Under the pieces are notes generated by a model. It made no database searches. It saw only the letters and a program-made list of their open reading frames with translations, and was not told where the DNA came from. Both the position numbers and the translations under genes were made by a program. 64,000 bases of DNA from Owenweeksia sp. (GTDB lineage Bacteria; Bacteroidota; Bacteroidia; Flavobacteriales; Schleiferiaceae): positions 17,030-81,029 of the forward strand of contig JANQHO010000169.1 of the NCBI GenBank assembly GCA_028277105.1. The letters run 5' to 3'. This document shows positions 54,207 through 62,493 of this stretch, in pieces. Every line of letters starts with the position of its first letter. Within the stretch, counting starts at the first letter, position 1.

Positions 54207-54908
54207 TTATATTATTTTATTGCTTTTCTGGAGATTGTGCCTAGCGCATAATAGTTGAATGTTCTCTGGCTTTAACGAGGTACCACCTTTTGAATAAGGT
54301 AAAATATGGTCGAAATGCAAATTGTCCGTGCTACCACATTGAACACACTTACCTTTATCTCTTTTCCAGACTTCGATTTTGACTGAAGTTGGGATTAGTC
54401 TATTGTGATCTAGATCTTTAAGTTGTTCTTTACGTTTTTCTTTTTGATCTATCGTATAATCTGTAATTGTTAATTTGAATTTAAAGACGTTTCTATCTCC
54501 AGATTTCTCAATCCAGCAATCATGTAATTCGAATACTCCATTATAGACCCAAATCCCTGGTTTGATCTTTTCATATACGTTTACTAATTCGGCAGATTGA
54601 AGTCCGTTCTTAAATTTAACTGCTGAGGACTCAAATTTTCCATTCTGGGTTAGATCACCTTTTGGTGTATATCTTGGCTGATCAACTAATTTAGGGTATT
54701 GTGCAATGTTCTTTGGTTCGTCATGTCCTTCATATATTAGTATTCTACCTTTGTCTTCGATACGTTCAGTATAAGGAGCATTCTTTCTTAGAGACATAAG
54801 GATAATACTAATTCCTCCATTGACTTGATAGTTCATTCCTCTTTGAAGGCTGAAACCTTCTTGTATACACATTTCATTGTAGGAAACACCGGGTTTTATC
54901 TTTATCAT
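54207..54908 (-). CDS. SRA-like/HNH endonuclease, candidate type IV restriction enzyme
   Basis: A 233-residue protein with two parts. Residues about 20-150 resemble an SRA/YDG modified-base reader: 'ISIILMSLRKNAPYTERIED', 'GRILIYEGHDEP', and 'GIWVYNGVFELHDCWIEKSG' followed by 'NVFKFKL'. Residues about 175-230 form an HNH nuclease with zinc ligands Cys188-x-x-Cys191 and Cys221-x-x-His224, and the catalytic 'HFDHILPYSKGG' with Asn216. This is the layout of EcoKMcrA/ScoMcrA-like enzymes that cut methylated DNA. No methylase is beside it. It lies just downstream of an attC-like site. Confidence 0.72.
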   Translation of the reverse strand: MIKIKPGVSYNEMCIQEGFSLQRGMNYQVNGGISIILMSLRKNAPYTERIEDKGRILIYEGHDEPKNIAQYPKLVDQPRYTPKGDLTQNGKFESSAVKFKNGLQSAELVNVYEKIKPGIWVYNGVFELHDCWIEKSGDRNVFKFKLTITDYTIDQKEKRKEQLKDLDHNRLIPTSVKIEVWKRDKGKCVQCGSTDNLHFDHILPYSKGGTSLKPENIQLLCARHNLQKSNKII

Positions 54909-54919
54909 CTAGTTTCTAT

Positions 54920-55082
54920 TTGCATTGCGGACAACGCCTTGCATATGAAGCGGAGCGGATTTGGATTTACTAAAGTTTCGTTTATCGAGTAGCCAATCTG
55001 CAAGATTGGCGGGCTATCAAGTACGAATACCGCCTCGCTTCGGCCACTGACCCGCTATGCTTTCATATGCTATGTTAGCGGT
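54920..55082 (-). repeat. attC-like imperfect palindrome between cassette-like genes
   Basis: On the minus strand the segment opens CCGCTAACATAGCATATGAA directly after the stop of the upstream gene and closes CTTCATATGCAAGGCGTTGT. The arms GCATATGAA-AGC-ATAGCGG and its partner GCATATGAAGCGGAGCGG pair with extra unpaired bases on one side, and the ends show TAAC and GTTG core-like boxes. An inner hairpin GCCAATCTGCAAGATTGGC lies in the middle. These are features of integron attC recombination sites, though at about 163 bases it is long, and no integrase is in the window. Confidence 0.45.
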
Positions 55083-55565
55083 TTATTTAATTTCGCATGC
55101 TATCGGTTTATGTGATTTTCTATGTCCATCAATTCTTGCCTTGAATGATTCAATTAATACAGTTCCCTTTTCATTAGGGAGAAATTTATAAAGACGTAGA
55201 AAAAGTTGACGTGTTTTACCGTTTTCAATTCTCATATCGGTGCTAGTATGAGTAAGTTTAATATTAGTTAGTCCAACAAATTCAATTGGTTGAGTTATGT
55301 CAACCTGCATCCTGTTAGCAAGGAAATAAAGGATTATAGTGTCCTGAATAGAATATGATTCTTGATCAAACCATATTTTGAACTCTGGTTTTTTTTGCGA
55401 AATATTGTCTTCGAAATCCTTAGCATTAATGATATTGTCTCGAAGGTCAAATAAATTTTTCTTTTTGAAATGCTCATCTGCTGGTGATACAAGAATGAAA
55501 TCTTTAAATGTTAAGGTGTAATGATTGCCATTACTCCATAGGTCCATATTGTTCAAATGGAACAA
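55083..55565 (-). CDS. hypothetical protein, 3' part of a gene split by an amber codon
   Basis: A frame of 160 codons with no recognised domain; predicted mixed alpha/beta, with 'DLWSNGNHYTLTFKDFILVS' and a basic end 'ARIDGHRKSHKPIACEIK'. There is no good start: TTG at 55565 or ATG at 55547. The frame continues upstream without shift through five codons (Pro-Leu-Lys-Thr-Gly) into a TAG at 55581-55583 that ends the next frame. So the natural gene was probably longer. The stop sits directly against the attC-like element, as in a gene cassette. Confidence 0.55.
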   Translation of the reverse strand: MFHLNNMDLWSNGNHYTLTFKDFILVSPADEHFKKKNLFDLRDNIINAKDFEDNISQKKPEFKIWFDQESYSIQDTIILYFLANRMQVDITQPIEFVGLTNIKLTHTSTDMRIENGKTRQLFLRLYKFLPNEKGTVLIESFKARIDGHRKSHKPIACEIK

Positions 55566-55580
55566 TCCTGTTTTTAATGG

Positions 55581-55904
55581 CTATAGTTTATAGGTATGGC
55601 AAATTATTTTTTTTTCTTCTTCTGTAGGGTTAGTTACTTTTCCGTTAATACTATATAAGTCAACGTGAACTTTAAAAATCGTTGTATCAACGTTGAGCTC
55701 TAATGAATCAATACCCGTTTTACATCTTATGATTAGGTTAGCTGGATATCCAATTCTAATCGAATAATCCGTTATACCATAGGATAATAACCGGAATAAC
55801 AAAATAAGCCAACCAAATAGCCACATCACTGCCAATGTATAACTAGCCATGAAAATCGCTCCACTTTCCGCATATCCATCGGGGCGGCCAGTCTGCTGTG
55901 TCAA
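55581..55904 (-). CDS. hypothetical reading frame, 5' part of the split gene; N-terminal half doubtful
   Basis: A 107-codon frame. Its C-terminal half ('IRCKTGIDSLELNVDTTIFK', 'VHVDLYSINGKVTNPTEEEK') looks like genuine protein and joins in frame, across one TAG, to the next gene. Its N-terminal half lies on top of the sensor-kinase remnant in a different frame, so residues 1 to about 50 (including the apparent membrane segment) are likely chance translation. The true start is not visible. Confidence 0.4.
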   Translation of the reverse strand: MTQQTGRPDGYAESGAIFMASYTLAVMWLFGWLILLFRLLSYGITDYSIRIGYPANLIIRCKTGIDSLELNVDTTIFKVHVDLYSINGKVTNPTEEEKKIICHTYKL

Positions 55905-55938
55905 AGAGTTTACTAAAGAATTCGCTGATCTGATCCAT
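55756..55938 (-). pseudogene. remnant of a sensor kinase N-terminus (ethylene-receptor-like membrane domain)
   Basis: From ATG at 55938 the minus strand reads 'MDQISEFFSKLFDTADWPPR', 'WICGKWSDFHG', then TAG (55843-55845) where Trp is expected, then 'LYIGSDVAIWLAYFVIPVII' and a second stop at 55756-55758. This matches the characteristic opening of a family of Bacteroidota histidine kinases ('FDT.DWP.RW.CG.W..FHGWLYI.SD..IW.AYF.IP'), whose membrane domain is related to the ethylene-receptor sensor region. Only about 55 codons remain and no kinase sequence follows. Confidence 0.75.
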
Positions 55939-55942
55939 ATTC

Positions 55943-56452
55943 TTACTTCATTTTTTTAATAATCTCAATTATCCGTAGGTGCAAATTCAGGCCCGGATAT
56001 TTGACGCGCTAAAAAGATTTAATGCTTCTTTCAAAGCTTGTCCTTCAGGGGTTAAACACCTATAAGGCAGCTTTGTCCGTATTGTAAAGGTACAAGATGT
56101 TTTCTATTTGCCGTAAAGCCAGGCTAAAAAGGGATTGAGACCTGTTGTGTTTCTAAAGCTATTACATTTTATTAAAACAGTTGATGCCAAGGGGGAGGTA
56201 CAATACAAATTGCTGACTGCGAGTCAGCCCCGAACCTTACTACCGAAGGTATGTGTATAGAGGGATCTAAAAACGGATTCCTCACCTTGTTCGGAATGAC
56301 TTTAGAGTTATTCATCGCGGGCATTTCGACTTTATCCTGAACTGGCCAAAGGGCTTGACCCAGACAACTATCCAGATTGACTGAACCTTTGCGGATTAGC
56401 CTCTTCAGGTGAAGTGTGGATCAGTTATAAATACTGATCAGATCAAATGCAT
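55943..56452. other. degenerate intergenic region with gene and repeat debris
   Basis: About 510 bases without an intact gene. On the minus strand a stop-free stretch ending at 55988 reads 'LPYRCLTPEGQALKEALNLF' and looks like the tail of a lost gene of unknown family. Between 56270 and 56360 the plus strand has ACGGATTCCTCACCTTGTTC-GGAATGAC and TTCGACTTTATCCTGAACTG, similar in style to dispersed intergenic repeats known from many bacteria. No functional element can be proven. Confidence 0.35.
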
Positions 56453-57868
56453 TTATTGTTTAAAAAGCTTGATTACTTTTCCGGAACCGGTTTGTAAAAA
56501 GTATACATCTGTCGCATATTCGCTGAGATTTATAGTTGGTGAAGTATTCCAATCCCTAACCACCACTCCGCTCAAATTGGTAATGCGGTATTTCATGGAA
56601 TGGCCTGAATGACTTACCTGAAAAATCCCGTTGGAAGGATTGGGATATACGTCTAAAGCTAAATCGCGCTGTACTTCGGCAATGCCGATGGTGGCATCAT
56701 TGTAAACCCGTGCAATATGACCTCTTGATGTTCCATCGTACATACCAAAGTTACCGCCAATAAGAACCTTACCATCACTTTGAATGGCCAGGGTTTCGCC
56801 TGTATTGTTGCAGCCCGATCCCGGATCAAAGTCAGTATCTAATGAACCGTCAGCATTGATGCGGGCGATTGAATTCCTGGAGGTGCCATTATAGTTATAA
56901 AAACCACCTACCAGGATCAGGTCGTTGTTGGAGAGGATCTCAACCTTGTGAATAGCGTTTAAATCAGCTCCGGTACCAGGGTCAAACGAAGGGTCAAGAC
57001 TGCCGTCTGCATTCAATCGTGCAATTTTTCCCCTGCTTGTTCCATTAAAGGAATCAAAGTAGCCGGCCGCGATTATTTTTCCGTCATCTTGTATCCTAAC
57101 GGCTCGTACGGAAGGAAATACCCCCTCACTTCCCATGCCCGGATCAAAACCCGTATCCAATGAACCATCTGTGTTTACCCTGGCAATTCGGTTCCGGGTG
57201 GTACCATCATAAGAAGTAAAGTCCCCTGCTATCAGGATCTTTCCATCGCTTTGAATAGCAAGGGAATTGATAGCGGAATTAGCACCGTTTCCGGGCGTAA
57301 AAGTATTGTCCTTAGTACCATCTGGATTAATACGTACGATATAAGGAGTACTCGATAAATTGTAATAGCGGGTAAAGCTTCCTCCAATCAGTATTTTTCC
57401 GTCATTTTGTAAGGCAATGGCCCTGACTTCACCATCTGTTCCGTTACCGGGGTCGAAGGTATTATCAATGCTTCCATCACTATTTAAGCGTACAATCCGG
57501 TCTCTTGGAGTATTATCAAAGTTGTGAAAGGCACCTGCCAATATTACTTTCCCATCGCTTTGAATGGCAATGTCATACACATGGTATTGTTGACCTGCAA
57601 CATGCCCCATTACGCCTGCTCCGGGATCAAATGTGGTATCAAGGCTACCGTCTGAGTTCAACCGGACGATTCCGTTAATGGCAGTGCCATTATAAGATCC
57701 AAAAGGCCCACCAATCAGAATCTTTCCGTCAGCTTGAACAGCTATGGACTCCACCAATGTATTGGCTCCTGTGCCAGGATCAAATGAAAGATCCAGTGAA
57801 CCCGGGCTTTGTCCGTAAAGTCCCCAACTAAGGATTACCAGAAGAATAGTTAGTAATTGTAATTTCAT
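56453..57868 (-). CDS. delta-60 repeat protein with T9SS sorting domain
   Basis: A 471-residue exported protein with a signal peptide ending near 'LYGQ' (residue about 20). It has about seven delta-60 repeats of the form 'D.SFDPG.G......I..Q.DGKI.I.G.F' ('LDLSFDPGTGANTLVESIAV', 'QADGKILIGGPF'). The C-terminal 70 residues are a type IX sorting domain ('LDVYPNPSNGIFQVSHSGHS', 'YFLQTGSGKVIKLFKQ'). It is likely a beta-propeller on the cell surface; the binding target is unknown. Confidence 0.9.
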   Translation of the reverse strand: MKLQLLTILLVILSWGLYGQSPGSLDLSFDPGTGANTLVESIAVQADGKILIGGPFGSYNGTAINGIVRLNSDGSLDTTFDPGAGVMGHVAGQQYHVYDIAIQSDGKVILAGAFHNFDNTPRDRIVRLNSDGSIDNTFDPGNGTDGEVRAIALQNDGKILIGGSFTRYYNLSSTPYIVRINPDGTKDNTFTPGNGANSAINSLAIQSDGKILIAGDFTSYDGTTRNRIARVNTDGSLDTGFDPGMGSEGVFPSVRAVRIQDDGKIIAAGYFDSFNGTSRGKIARLNADGSLDPSFDPGTGADLNAIHKVEILSNNDLILVGGFYNYNGTSRNSIARINADGSLDTDFDPGSGCNNTGETLAIQSDGKVLIGGNFGMYDGTSRGHIARVYNDATIGIAEVQRDLALDVYPNPSNGIFQVSHSGHSMKYRITNLSGVVVRDWNTSPTINLSEYATDVYFLQTGSGKVIKLFKQ

Positions 57869-57997
57869 AATGCTCTTTTTTTGATTTAATTGATCGTTCT
57901 GGTCAAACCGAAAGATGGAGTCAAAACTCCCGAAAGCCCCATAAAAATCGCCTACCCGTTCGAGTAGTTTTAGAGAAAATGGTGAAAAAGAGAAGGT

Positions 57998-59614
57998 TTA
58001 GACGCGGCCCCAGATATTCAAAACACTAGCCTTGGTGATGGCTTCTGCACGATTTTTGACATCGAGTTTCAGATAGATATTCTTTAGATGGTATTTTACG
58101 GTATTTTCTGAAATAAAAATAGTTTCGGCTACCTCTTTATTGGTTTTACCACTGGCAATTTCTGAAAGTATTTCCATCTCACGTTCCGATAGAGGATCGA
58201 TCAAATACTGGTTGATCTCATTCTTTGTGATCTCAACGTTGATCTTTTTTGGGGACTTGTCTATATGGGACTGGATGCTTAAACGCAGTAGCTCCATTTC
58301 CTCGCGGTATTTTTGCAAGCGCTGTTCTGAAATAGCCAGTTTACGCCTTTGTTTTTTCCGGTAATGGCGGAACGCCATAAAAGCAAGAAAGCTTGCCACC
58401 AGAATTCCCCCTACCAGGAAAAGTATAACAATGGTTTTTCGCCTGGCTTCGGAACGGGACTTTACCAACTCGAGGTTTTTTAATGCCAATTCTTTTTCCT
58501 TTTTCTCAGATTCGTATTTCTCCCGTACTTCCTGTATGGCCTTTTGATGTTCAATGACATATACGCTATCCCTATAGCGGTTACTTATTTCCAGGTGTTG
58601 ATAAGCCTGCTCAATATCTCCTGATGCCAGGTAGGCATCGGCCAAACTATTATAATTCTCGTAAAGCAATACATGGGTGATATTCTTACCTGGTATTTGG
58701 ATGGCTTTATTCAAATGTTCAATGGCCTTGTCAAAATTCTTTTGCTCATAGTAATACGTTCCCAGGTTTTGATGAATGTCGCTCAAATAGTCGGGGTTTT
58801 TAAGCCCTGAAGCAAAAAAGTAAGCAGAGTCCATATGTGTTAGGAACAAATCAGACTTTCCTTTTTTCTTATAAATATTTCCCAGGTTAAGGTGATTGAT
58901 GTAGGATTGATTGAAATTAGCTGCTGTTTGGTTATAATACATGCTCTCCTGGATGATCGAAATGGCGCGATCTAATTCTCCTTGATTTTTTACAATAACA
59001 GAAATATTGGAAAGGAGCCGCGATATCCCCAGGCTGTCTTGTAGACTTTTTTTTAACATGAGGCTTCTTTCATAATAGTTCAGCGCCTTTTCCGGCTCTC
59101 TAAGCAGATCCCAGATCAAGCCTATATTGAGTAAGGTGGAAGATATGGAGCGATCGGAATACCCGATCTTTTCTTTCAGCTCGAGGGCGGCATAAAGTAC
59201 TTCAACCGCTTCCTTGTATTTTCCCACAGCCTTTAACTCCAGGCCGTGATTGTTCATAAACGAGGCCCGTAAGGTATCATTCCCCTCAGCAATTTCTATC
59301 GCTTTTTCATAAAGGGTGATGGCTTGTTCATGCCTTCCCCTATCACTTACAAGGTTTCCTAACAAATTTGTGGCAATCGCCTGGGTTTTAGGGTCATTAC
59401 TTTTTTCTGCCAGGTTGATGCTATTCTTCAGGTGGATCTCACAGAGTGAATCCTCGTAAGCATTGTAATAGTATTTGGCGAGTCGATACTCTGTTTTGGC
59501 TCTGGCTCCTTCTTTTTCAAGAGTTAACTGGTATAATAGACTATCCTCAATGCCTTGAGGTAACAGGGTCAGGGGAATTAAATTTAGAAAGAACAGTAGA
59601 ATAAATAACCGCAT
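57998..59614 (-). CDS. TPR-containing LuxR-type transcriptional regulator, membrane anchored
   Basis: A 538-residue protein; the start at 59614 (MRLFILLFFLNLIPLTLLPQ) provides a signal peptide, unlike the ATG 21 codons earlier. The periplasmic part has about seven TPR units ('AITLYEKAIEIAEGND', 'YERSLMLKKSLQDSLGISRL', 'KAIEHLNKAIQIPGKN'). A membrane segment 'IVILFLVGGILVASFLAFMA' follows, then a coiled coil and a LuxR helix-turn-helix ('LSEREMEILSEIASGKTNKE', 'VAETIFISENTVKYHLKNIY'). It may sense envelope conditions and act on transcription from the membrane. The target is unknown. Confidence 0.88.
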   Translation of the reverse strand: MRLFILLFFLNLIPLTLLPQGIEDSLLYQLTLEKEGARAKTEYRLAKYYYNAYEDSLCEIHLKNSINLAEKSNDPKTQAIATNLLGNLVSDRGRHEQAITLYEKAIEIAEGNDTLRASFMNNHGLELKAVGKYKEAVEVLYAALELKEKIGYSDRSISSTLLNIGLIWDLLREPEKALNYYERSLMLKKSLQDSLGISRLLSNISVIVKNQGELDRAISIIQESMYYNQTAANFNQSYINHLNLGNIYKKKGKSDLFLTHMDSAYFFASGLKNPDYLSDIHQNLGTYYYEQKNFDKAIEHLNKAIQIPGKNITHVLLYENYNSLADAYLASGDIEQAYQHLEISNRYRDSVYVIEHQKAIQEVREKYESEKKEKELALKNLELVKSRSEARRKTIVILFLVGGILVASFLAFMAFRHYRKKQRRKLAISEQRLQKYREEMELLRLSIQSHIDKSPKKINVEITKNEINQYLIDPLSEREMEILSEIASGKTNKEVAETIFISENTVKYHLKNIYLKLDVKNRAEAITKASVLNIWGRV

Positions 59615-59767
59615 AGCGTGATCTGTAACCAACAAATGTAGGAAGGTATTGAATTGCCAATAATGTAAATACAGCAATTACAAGATCTTTTTTCCACACT
59701 AATAGTCTATGTCGTTGCAGCAGGTGTAGGAGGCCATTGCATTAGATATCTTGTTAGCTGGGCTACT

Positions 59768-60682
59768 CTATTCCAAATTGACCTCATTTAAAAAGCGAAT
59801 AGTATTTAATTTCACGATTTTTCCCTCATCTCCCCACCAGACAAAATGCCCGCCCGCTTTTACGTATTCCACTTTTATGTCTGGGATCATTCTTTCGAGT
59901 CTTTTCGGATGATCCATACTCACATCAATATCAATAGTAGAGTGTACAGCATAGGTGGGGCACTTGATTTTAGTCCAATTTGTGCCCTGAAGATTCTGAG
60001 CTTTCGTGACCTCGTCCATCATTCCTTCATACAAAGCATCCATAGGAGTCATTGACTCAACGAAAATCATAAACTCCCTTCTGCTTTCTGGATTATTAAT
60101 AACCTCCTTCGCTATTTTTCTTCGCTCTTTTTGGGTTAAATCTGCTTCTGTTTTCAAAAATGCCTGAATGGTCATTCCGGGGAATAGCCTGGCTGAAACT
60201 TGTAAAATCCAGGAAACAAGTTTTTTACCGGCTTTCATCAATACTAATTTCCCAAGGGTAGAGTTGGCAGATTCTTCATTAACCTCATATTTACCTGTTA
60301 TTGAACTCCAAAGAACTAAAGACCTGGTGGGGTATTTTGTCGCATAATACAAGGCCGAAAGCCCTCCCATGGAAATACCAAAAACATTAACCTCTTCCTT
60401 CACTCCAAGGGACTTAATTACCTCGTGATATATATCTGCGTGTTCTTCTACACCATCGACTATATTTAATGGTAAATCATAATAACCTGGTCTGTTGATA
60501 GATATTATTCTGTAGCCCTCATTACAAATCCACTGAAAAGCTAAAGCAGCTTTAAAGCTTGTGCCTCCTCCTGTTGAGAACAGAACAATATCGCTATCTG
60601 AAGGCCCTATATCCAGGTACCTTACACTTCCATATTTAGTATTGGCAGTTTTATAAATTGAACTTTTTGAATTTCCTAACAT
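59768..60682 (-). CDS. alpha/beta hydrolase
   Basis: A 304-residue cytoplasmic protein with the alpha/beta hydrolase pattern: oxyanion region 'VLFSTGGGTSFKAALAF', nucleophile elbow 'GISMGGLSALYYATKYP' with Ser in G-x-S-x-G, an acid near 'HSTIDIDVSMDHPKRL', and the His in 'AGGHFVWWGDEG'. The substrate is not predictable. It has no operon partner with a clear role. Confidence 0.85.
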   Translation of the reverse strand: MLGNSKSSIYKTANTKYGSVRYLDIGPSDSDIVLFSTGGGTSFKAALAFQWICNEGYRIISINRPGYYDLPLNIVDGVEEHADIYHEVIKSLGVKEEVNVFGISMGGLSALYYATKYPTRSLVLWSSITGKYEVNEESANSTLGKLVLMKAGKKLVSWILQVSARLFPGMTIQAFLKTEADLTQKERRKIAKEVINNPESRREFMIFVESMTPMDALYEGMMDEVTKAQNLQGTNWTKIKCPTYAVHSTIDIDVSMDHPKRLERMIPDIKVEYVKAGGHFVWWGDEGKIVKLNTIRFLNEVNLE

Positions 60683-60736
60683 AGTTTATCAGAGGTCATT
60701 AGAATTACCATTATTTTATGTTGTTTATTTTCCCAA

Positions 60737-61225
60737 TTACAATCTCAGAAAAATGATGTAAGTATGAAGTGTATGAAAGAACACGAAGATCATTGATAAG
60801 TATATGTAAATTTGAGATAGTTTGGGTATTCTAAAAAATGATCTATTCCCGATCAGTCCAATTCCTATCAACCATATTATTGTTGTATAGGCAGGTGCCA
60901 TAAACCCTAAAGCACTTCTACTCCATGTGCTTACGGGAAAAGAAATCATTATTATCCAAGACAAAAAGTAGATCACTATACCTACTAAATAGATCAATAG
61001 TCCTATTTTCTCAGTTCTTGTTTTGAATGACAGCATCATTACCACTGGTAGTACAAATACAATAATTCTGAAGATATTTTCTCCGTAACCAATAAATCTT
61101 GGTACATCTTTCCAGAATATATCGTAGTTGTAGCCTTTGGGCAGGTAATCAACGAGAAAAATATTCCATATAAAAATGTGAATCAATAGAAGAAAGCAAT
61201 TCAGCAGATATTTCCTGATTTTCAT
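60737..61225 (-). CDS. hypothetical membrane protein
   Basis: A 162-residue hydrophobic protein with four or five membrane segments ('YLLNCFLLLIHIFIWNIFLV', 'IIVFVLPVVMMLSF', 'IGLLIYLVGIVIYFLSWIIM', 'TTIIWLIGIGLIGN', 'IYIYLSMIFVFFHTLHTYII'). No family is recognised. It lies 54 bases downstream... of nothing obvious: the hydrolase gene follows it on the same strand and may be cotranscribed. Confidence 0.6.
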   Translation of the reverse strand: MKIRKYLLNCFLLLIHIFIWNIFLVDYLPKGYNYDIFWKDVPRFIGYGENIFRIIVFVLPVVMMLSFKTRTEKIGLLIYLVGIVIYFLSWIIMISFPVSTWSRSALGFMAPAYTTIIWLIGIGLIGNRSFFRIPKLSQIYIYLSMIFVFFHTLHTYIIFLRL

Positions 61226-61313
61226 GTTGGCGTTGCCCTTTTATTAATACGTACAATGTTCCGGCTAAAAAGCTTTGCCATTCTGAAGGGAGACTATGAT
61301 TTTTTAACCATTG

Positions 61314-61784
61314 TTATCTGTTTACCTTCTTATTTCCTAAAATTATTACATGCCTGTCATTTCGTAACCAGTAAGTTTCTTTAGTGATAAAGGAATTGAT
61401 CCCTTCGTTTGATGCGCTAATTGTAAATGAATTACCTCTAACATTTATGGTATTAAACTCCCAGTGGGAAATGCTATCACGTGTTGAACCCATTCTGACA
61501 GTGCCCAGTTCCAATATTTTATCTTTCTTTAATTCTAATTTTAAAAGGTTCAGGCTGTCAATATACTCAGGGGAACAGTCTCCAATTTTGACGAACGTTG
61601 AATTTGAATCTGATTTTAAAGCCCAGTCAATTAGCATATACATAGCCGGGTCGCGGTTAATGTCATTAAGTAGCAATTCCAATTGAATATCCTGACCTGT
61701 ATTGTTAACAATCGCAGCATCATTATGTCTTCCGCAACTAACCAGACAAATGCCAACCAGAAGTATGAGAAGTACATTTTTCAT
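61314..61784 (-). CDS. hypothetical lipoprotein
   Basis: A 156-residue lipoprotein with the lipobox 'LVGICLVSCGRHN' (Cys17 lipidated). The mature part is beta-rich ('NTGQDIQLELLLNDI', 'WEFNTINVRGNSFTISASNE') and ends basic. No family is recognised. It is alone in its transcript as far as can be seen. Confidence 0.65.
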   Translation of the reverse strand: MKNVLLILLVGICLVSCGRHNDAAIVNNTGQDIQLELLLNDINRDPAMYMLIDWALKSDSNSTFVKIGDCSPEYIDSLNLLKLELKKDKILELGTVRMGSTRDSISHWEFNTINVRGNSFTISASNEGINSFITKETYWLRNDRHVIILGNKKVNR

Positions 61785-61914
61785 TTAGTTACAGGTAAAG
61801 TCTAGTATAAAACTACGTGTTAGTGAGTTTGCAGACAAATATGGACTCTATACATTTTTGCAAGTGGTTATTAGTTTTTTAAATGATCTCCGTTTTTATT
61901 CTTTGATCTATCTG

Positions 61915-62394
61915 TTAATAAACTCCATTGTTGTTGGCAATCCTTCCGCCAATCAACCAAAAGAGGAAGCGCAAAGAACCGTTCATCGCTTGAAGGCTGT
62001 CCCAATGTTCTACAATTTGGTTATTCTCAATTTTCCAGGTATCACTTACGTTAATCCCCCTTTTGTCATTGCCACGATCCTTTTTCCTGGTGGTGATTTG
62101 TGAATGGAAAATAACGTAATCACCGTCAGCGTAAATGTGTTTCACATCATAAGTGTAATCTGGAAACCTCTTGGTAAAATCCTTTACATACTTGATCAAA
62201 GCTTCCATGCCATCTGGAATATTTCTGTTGTGTTGGCGATAATACGGATTGCCAAATTTTTGCAGCACATGGTCAAAGTTGTGATTGTTCATAAGCTGCT
62301 GGACAAAGTCTATGAGCAATTTTACGTTTTTAGTTTCCTGCTCAGACCAGCTGTCTTTCTTGAGGCGGTCAAAACTGATTTTTAAGGTATCCAT
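61915..62394 (-). CDS. SnoaL/NTF2-like family protein
   Basis: A 159-residue protein of the cystatin-like NTF2 fold: 'NVKLLIDFVQQLMNNHNFDH', 'QHNRNIPDGMEALIKYVKDF', 'YTYDVKHIYADGDYVIFHSQ' and 'ISDTWKIENNQIVEHWDSLQ'-type strands. Such proteins are small cyclases, isomerases or ligand binders; predicted 'SnoaL-like polyketide cyclase' labels are common. It diverges from an HxlR regulator, and two palindromes lie between the genes, so it is probably the regulated target. Confidence 0.8.
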   Translation of the reverse strand: MDTLKISFDRLKKDSWSEQETKNVKLLIDFVQQLMNNHNFDHVLQKFGNPYYRQHNRNIPDGMEALIKYVKDFTKRFPDYTYDVKHIYADGDYVIFHSQITTRKKDRGNDKRGINVSDTWKIENNQIVEHWDSLQAMNGSLRFLFWLIGGRIANNNGVY

Positions 62395-62425
62395 TTTTGA
62401 GTTTTTGATTCCTTTGATTTACTTA

Positions 62426-62442
62426 ACTTGCAATTTGCAAGT
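62426..62442. promoter_or_regulatory. HxlR operator candidate 1
   Basis: ACTTGCAATTTGCAAGT is a perfect palindrome with 8-base arms and a single central T. It lies 32 bases before the SnoaL-like start and 52 before the HxlR ATG. Confidence 0.6.
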
Positions 62443-62460
62443 AAGCAAATGTATCAAAAT

Positions 62461-62477
62461 ACTTGTGATTTGCAAGT
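62461..62477. promoter_or_regulatory. HxlR operator candidate 2
   Basis: ACTTGTGATTTGCAAGT is a second copy of the same motif with two changes in the left arm. Its centre is 35 bases from that of copy 1, a little over three helical turns, and it lies just before the HxlR start. Confidence 0.55.
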
Positions 62478-62493
62478 GAGTAAAAATAGAAAT

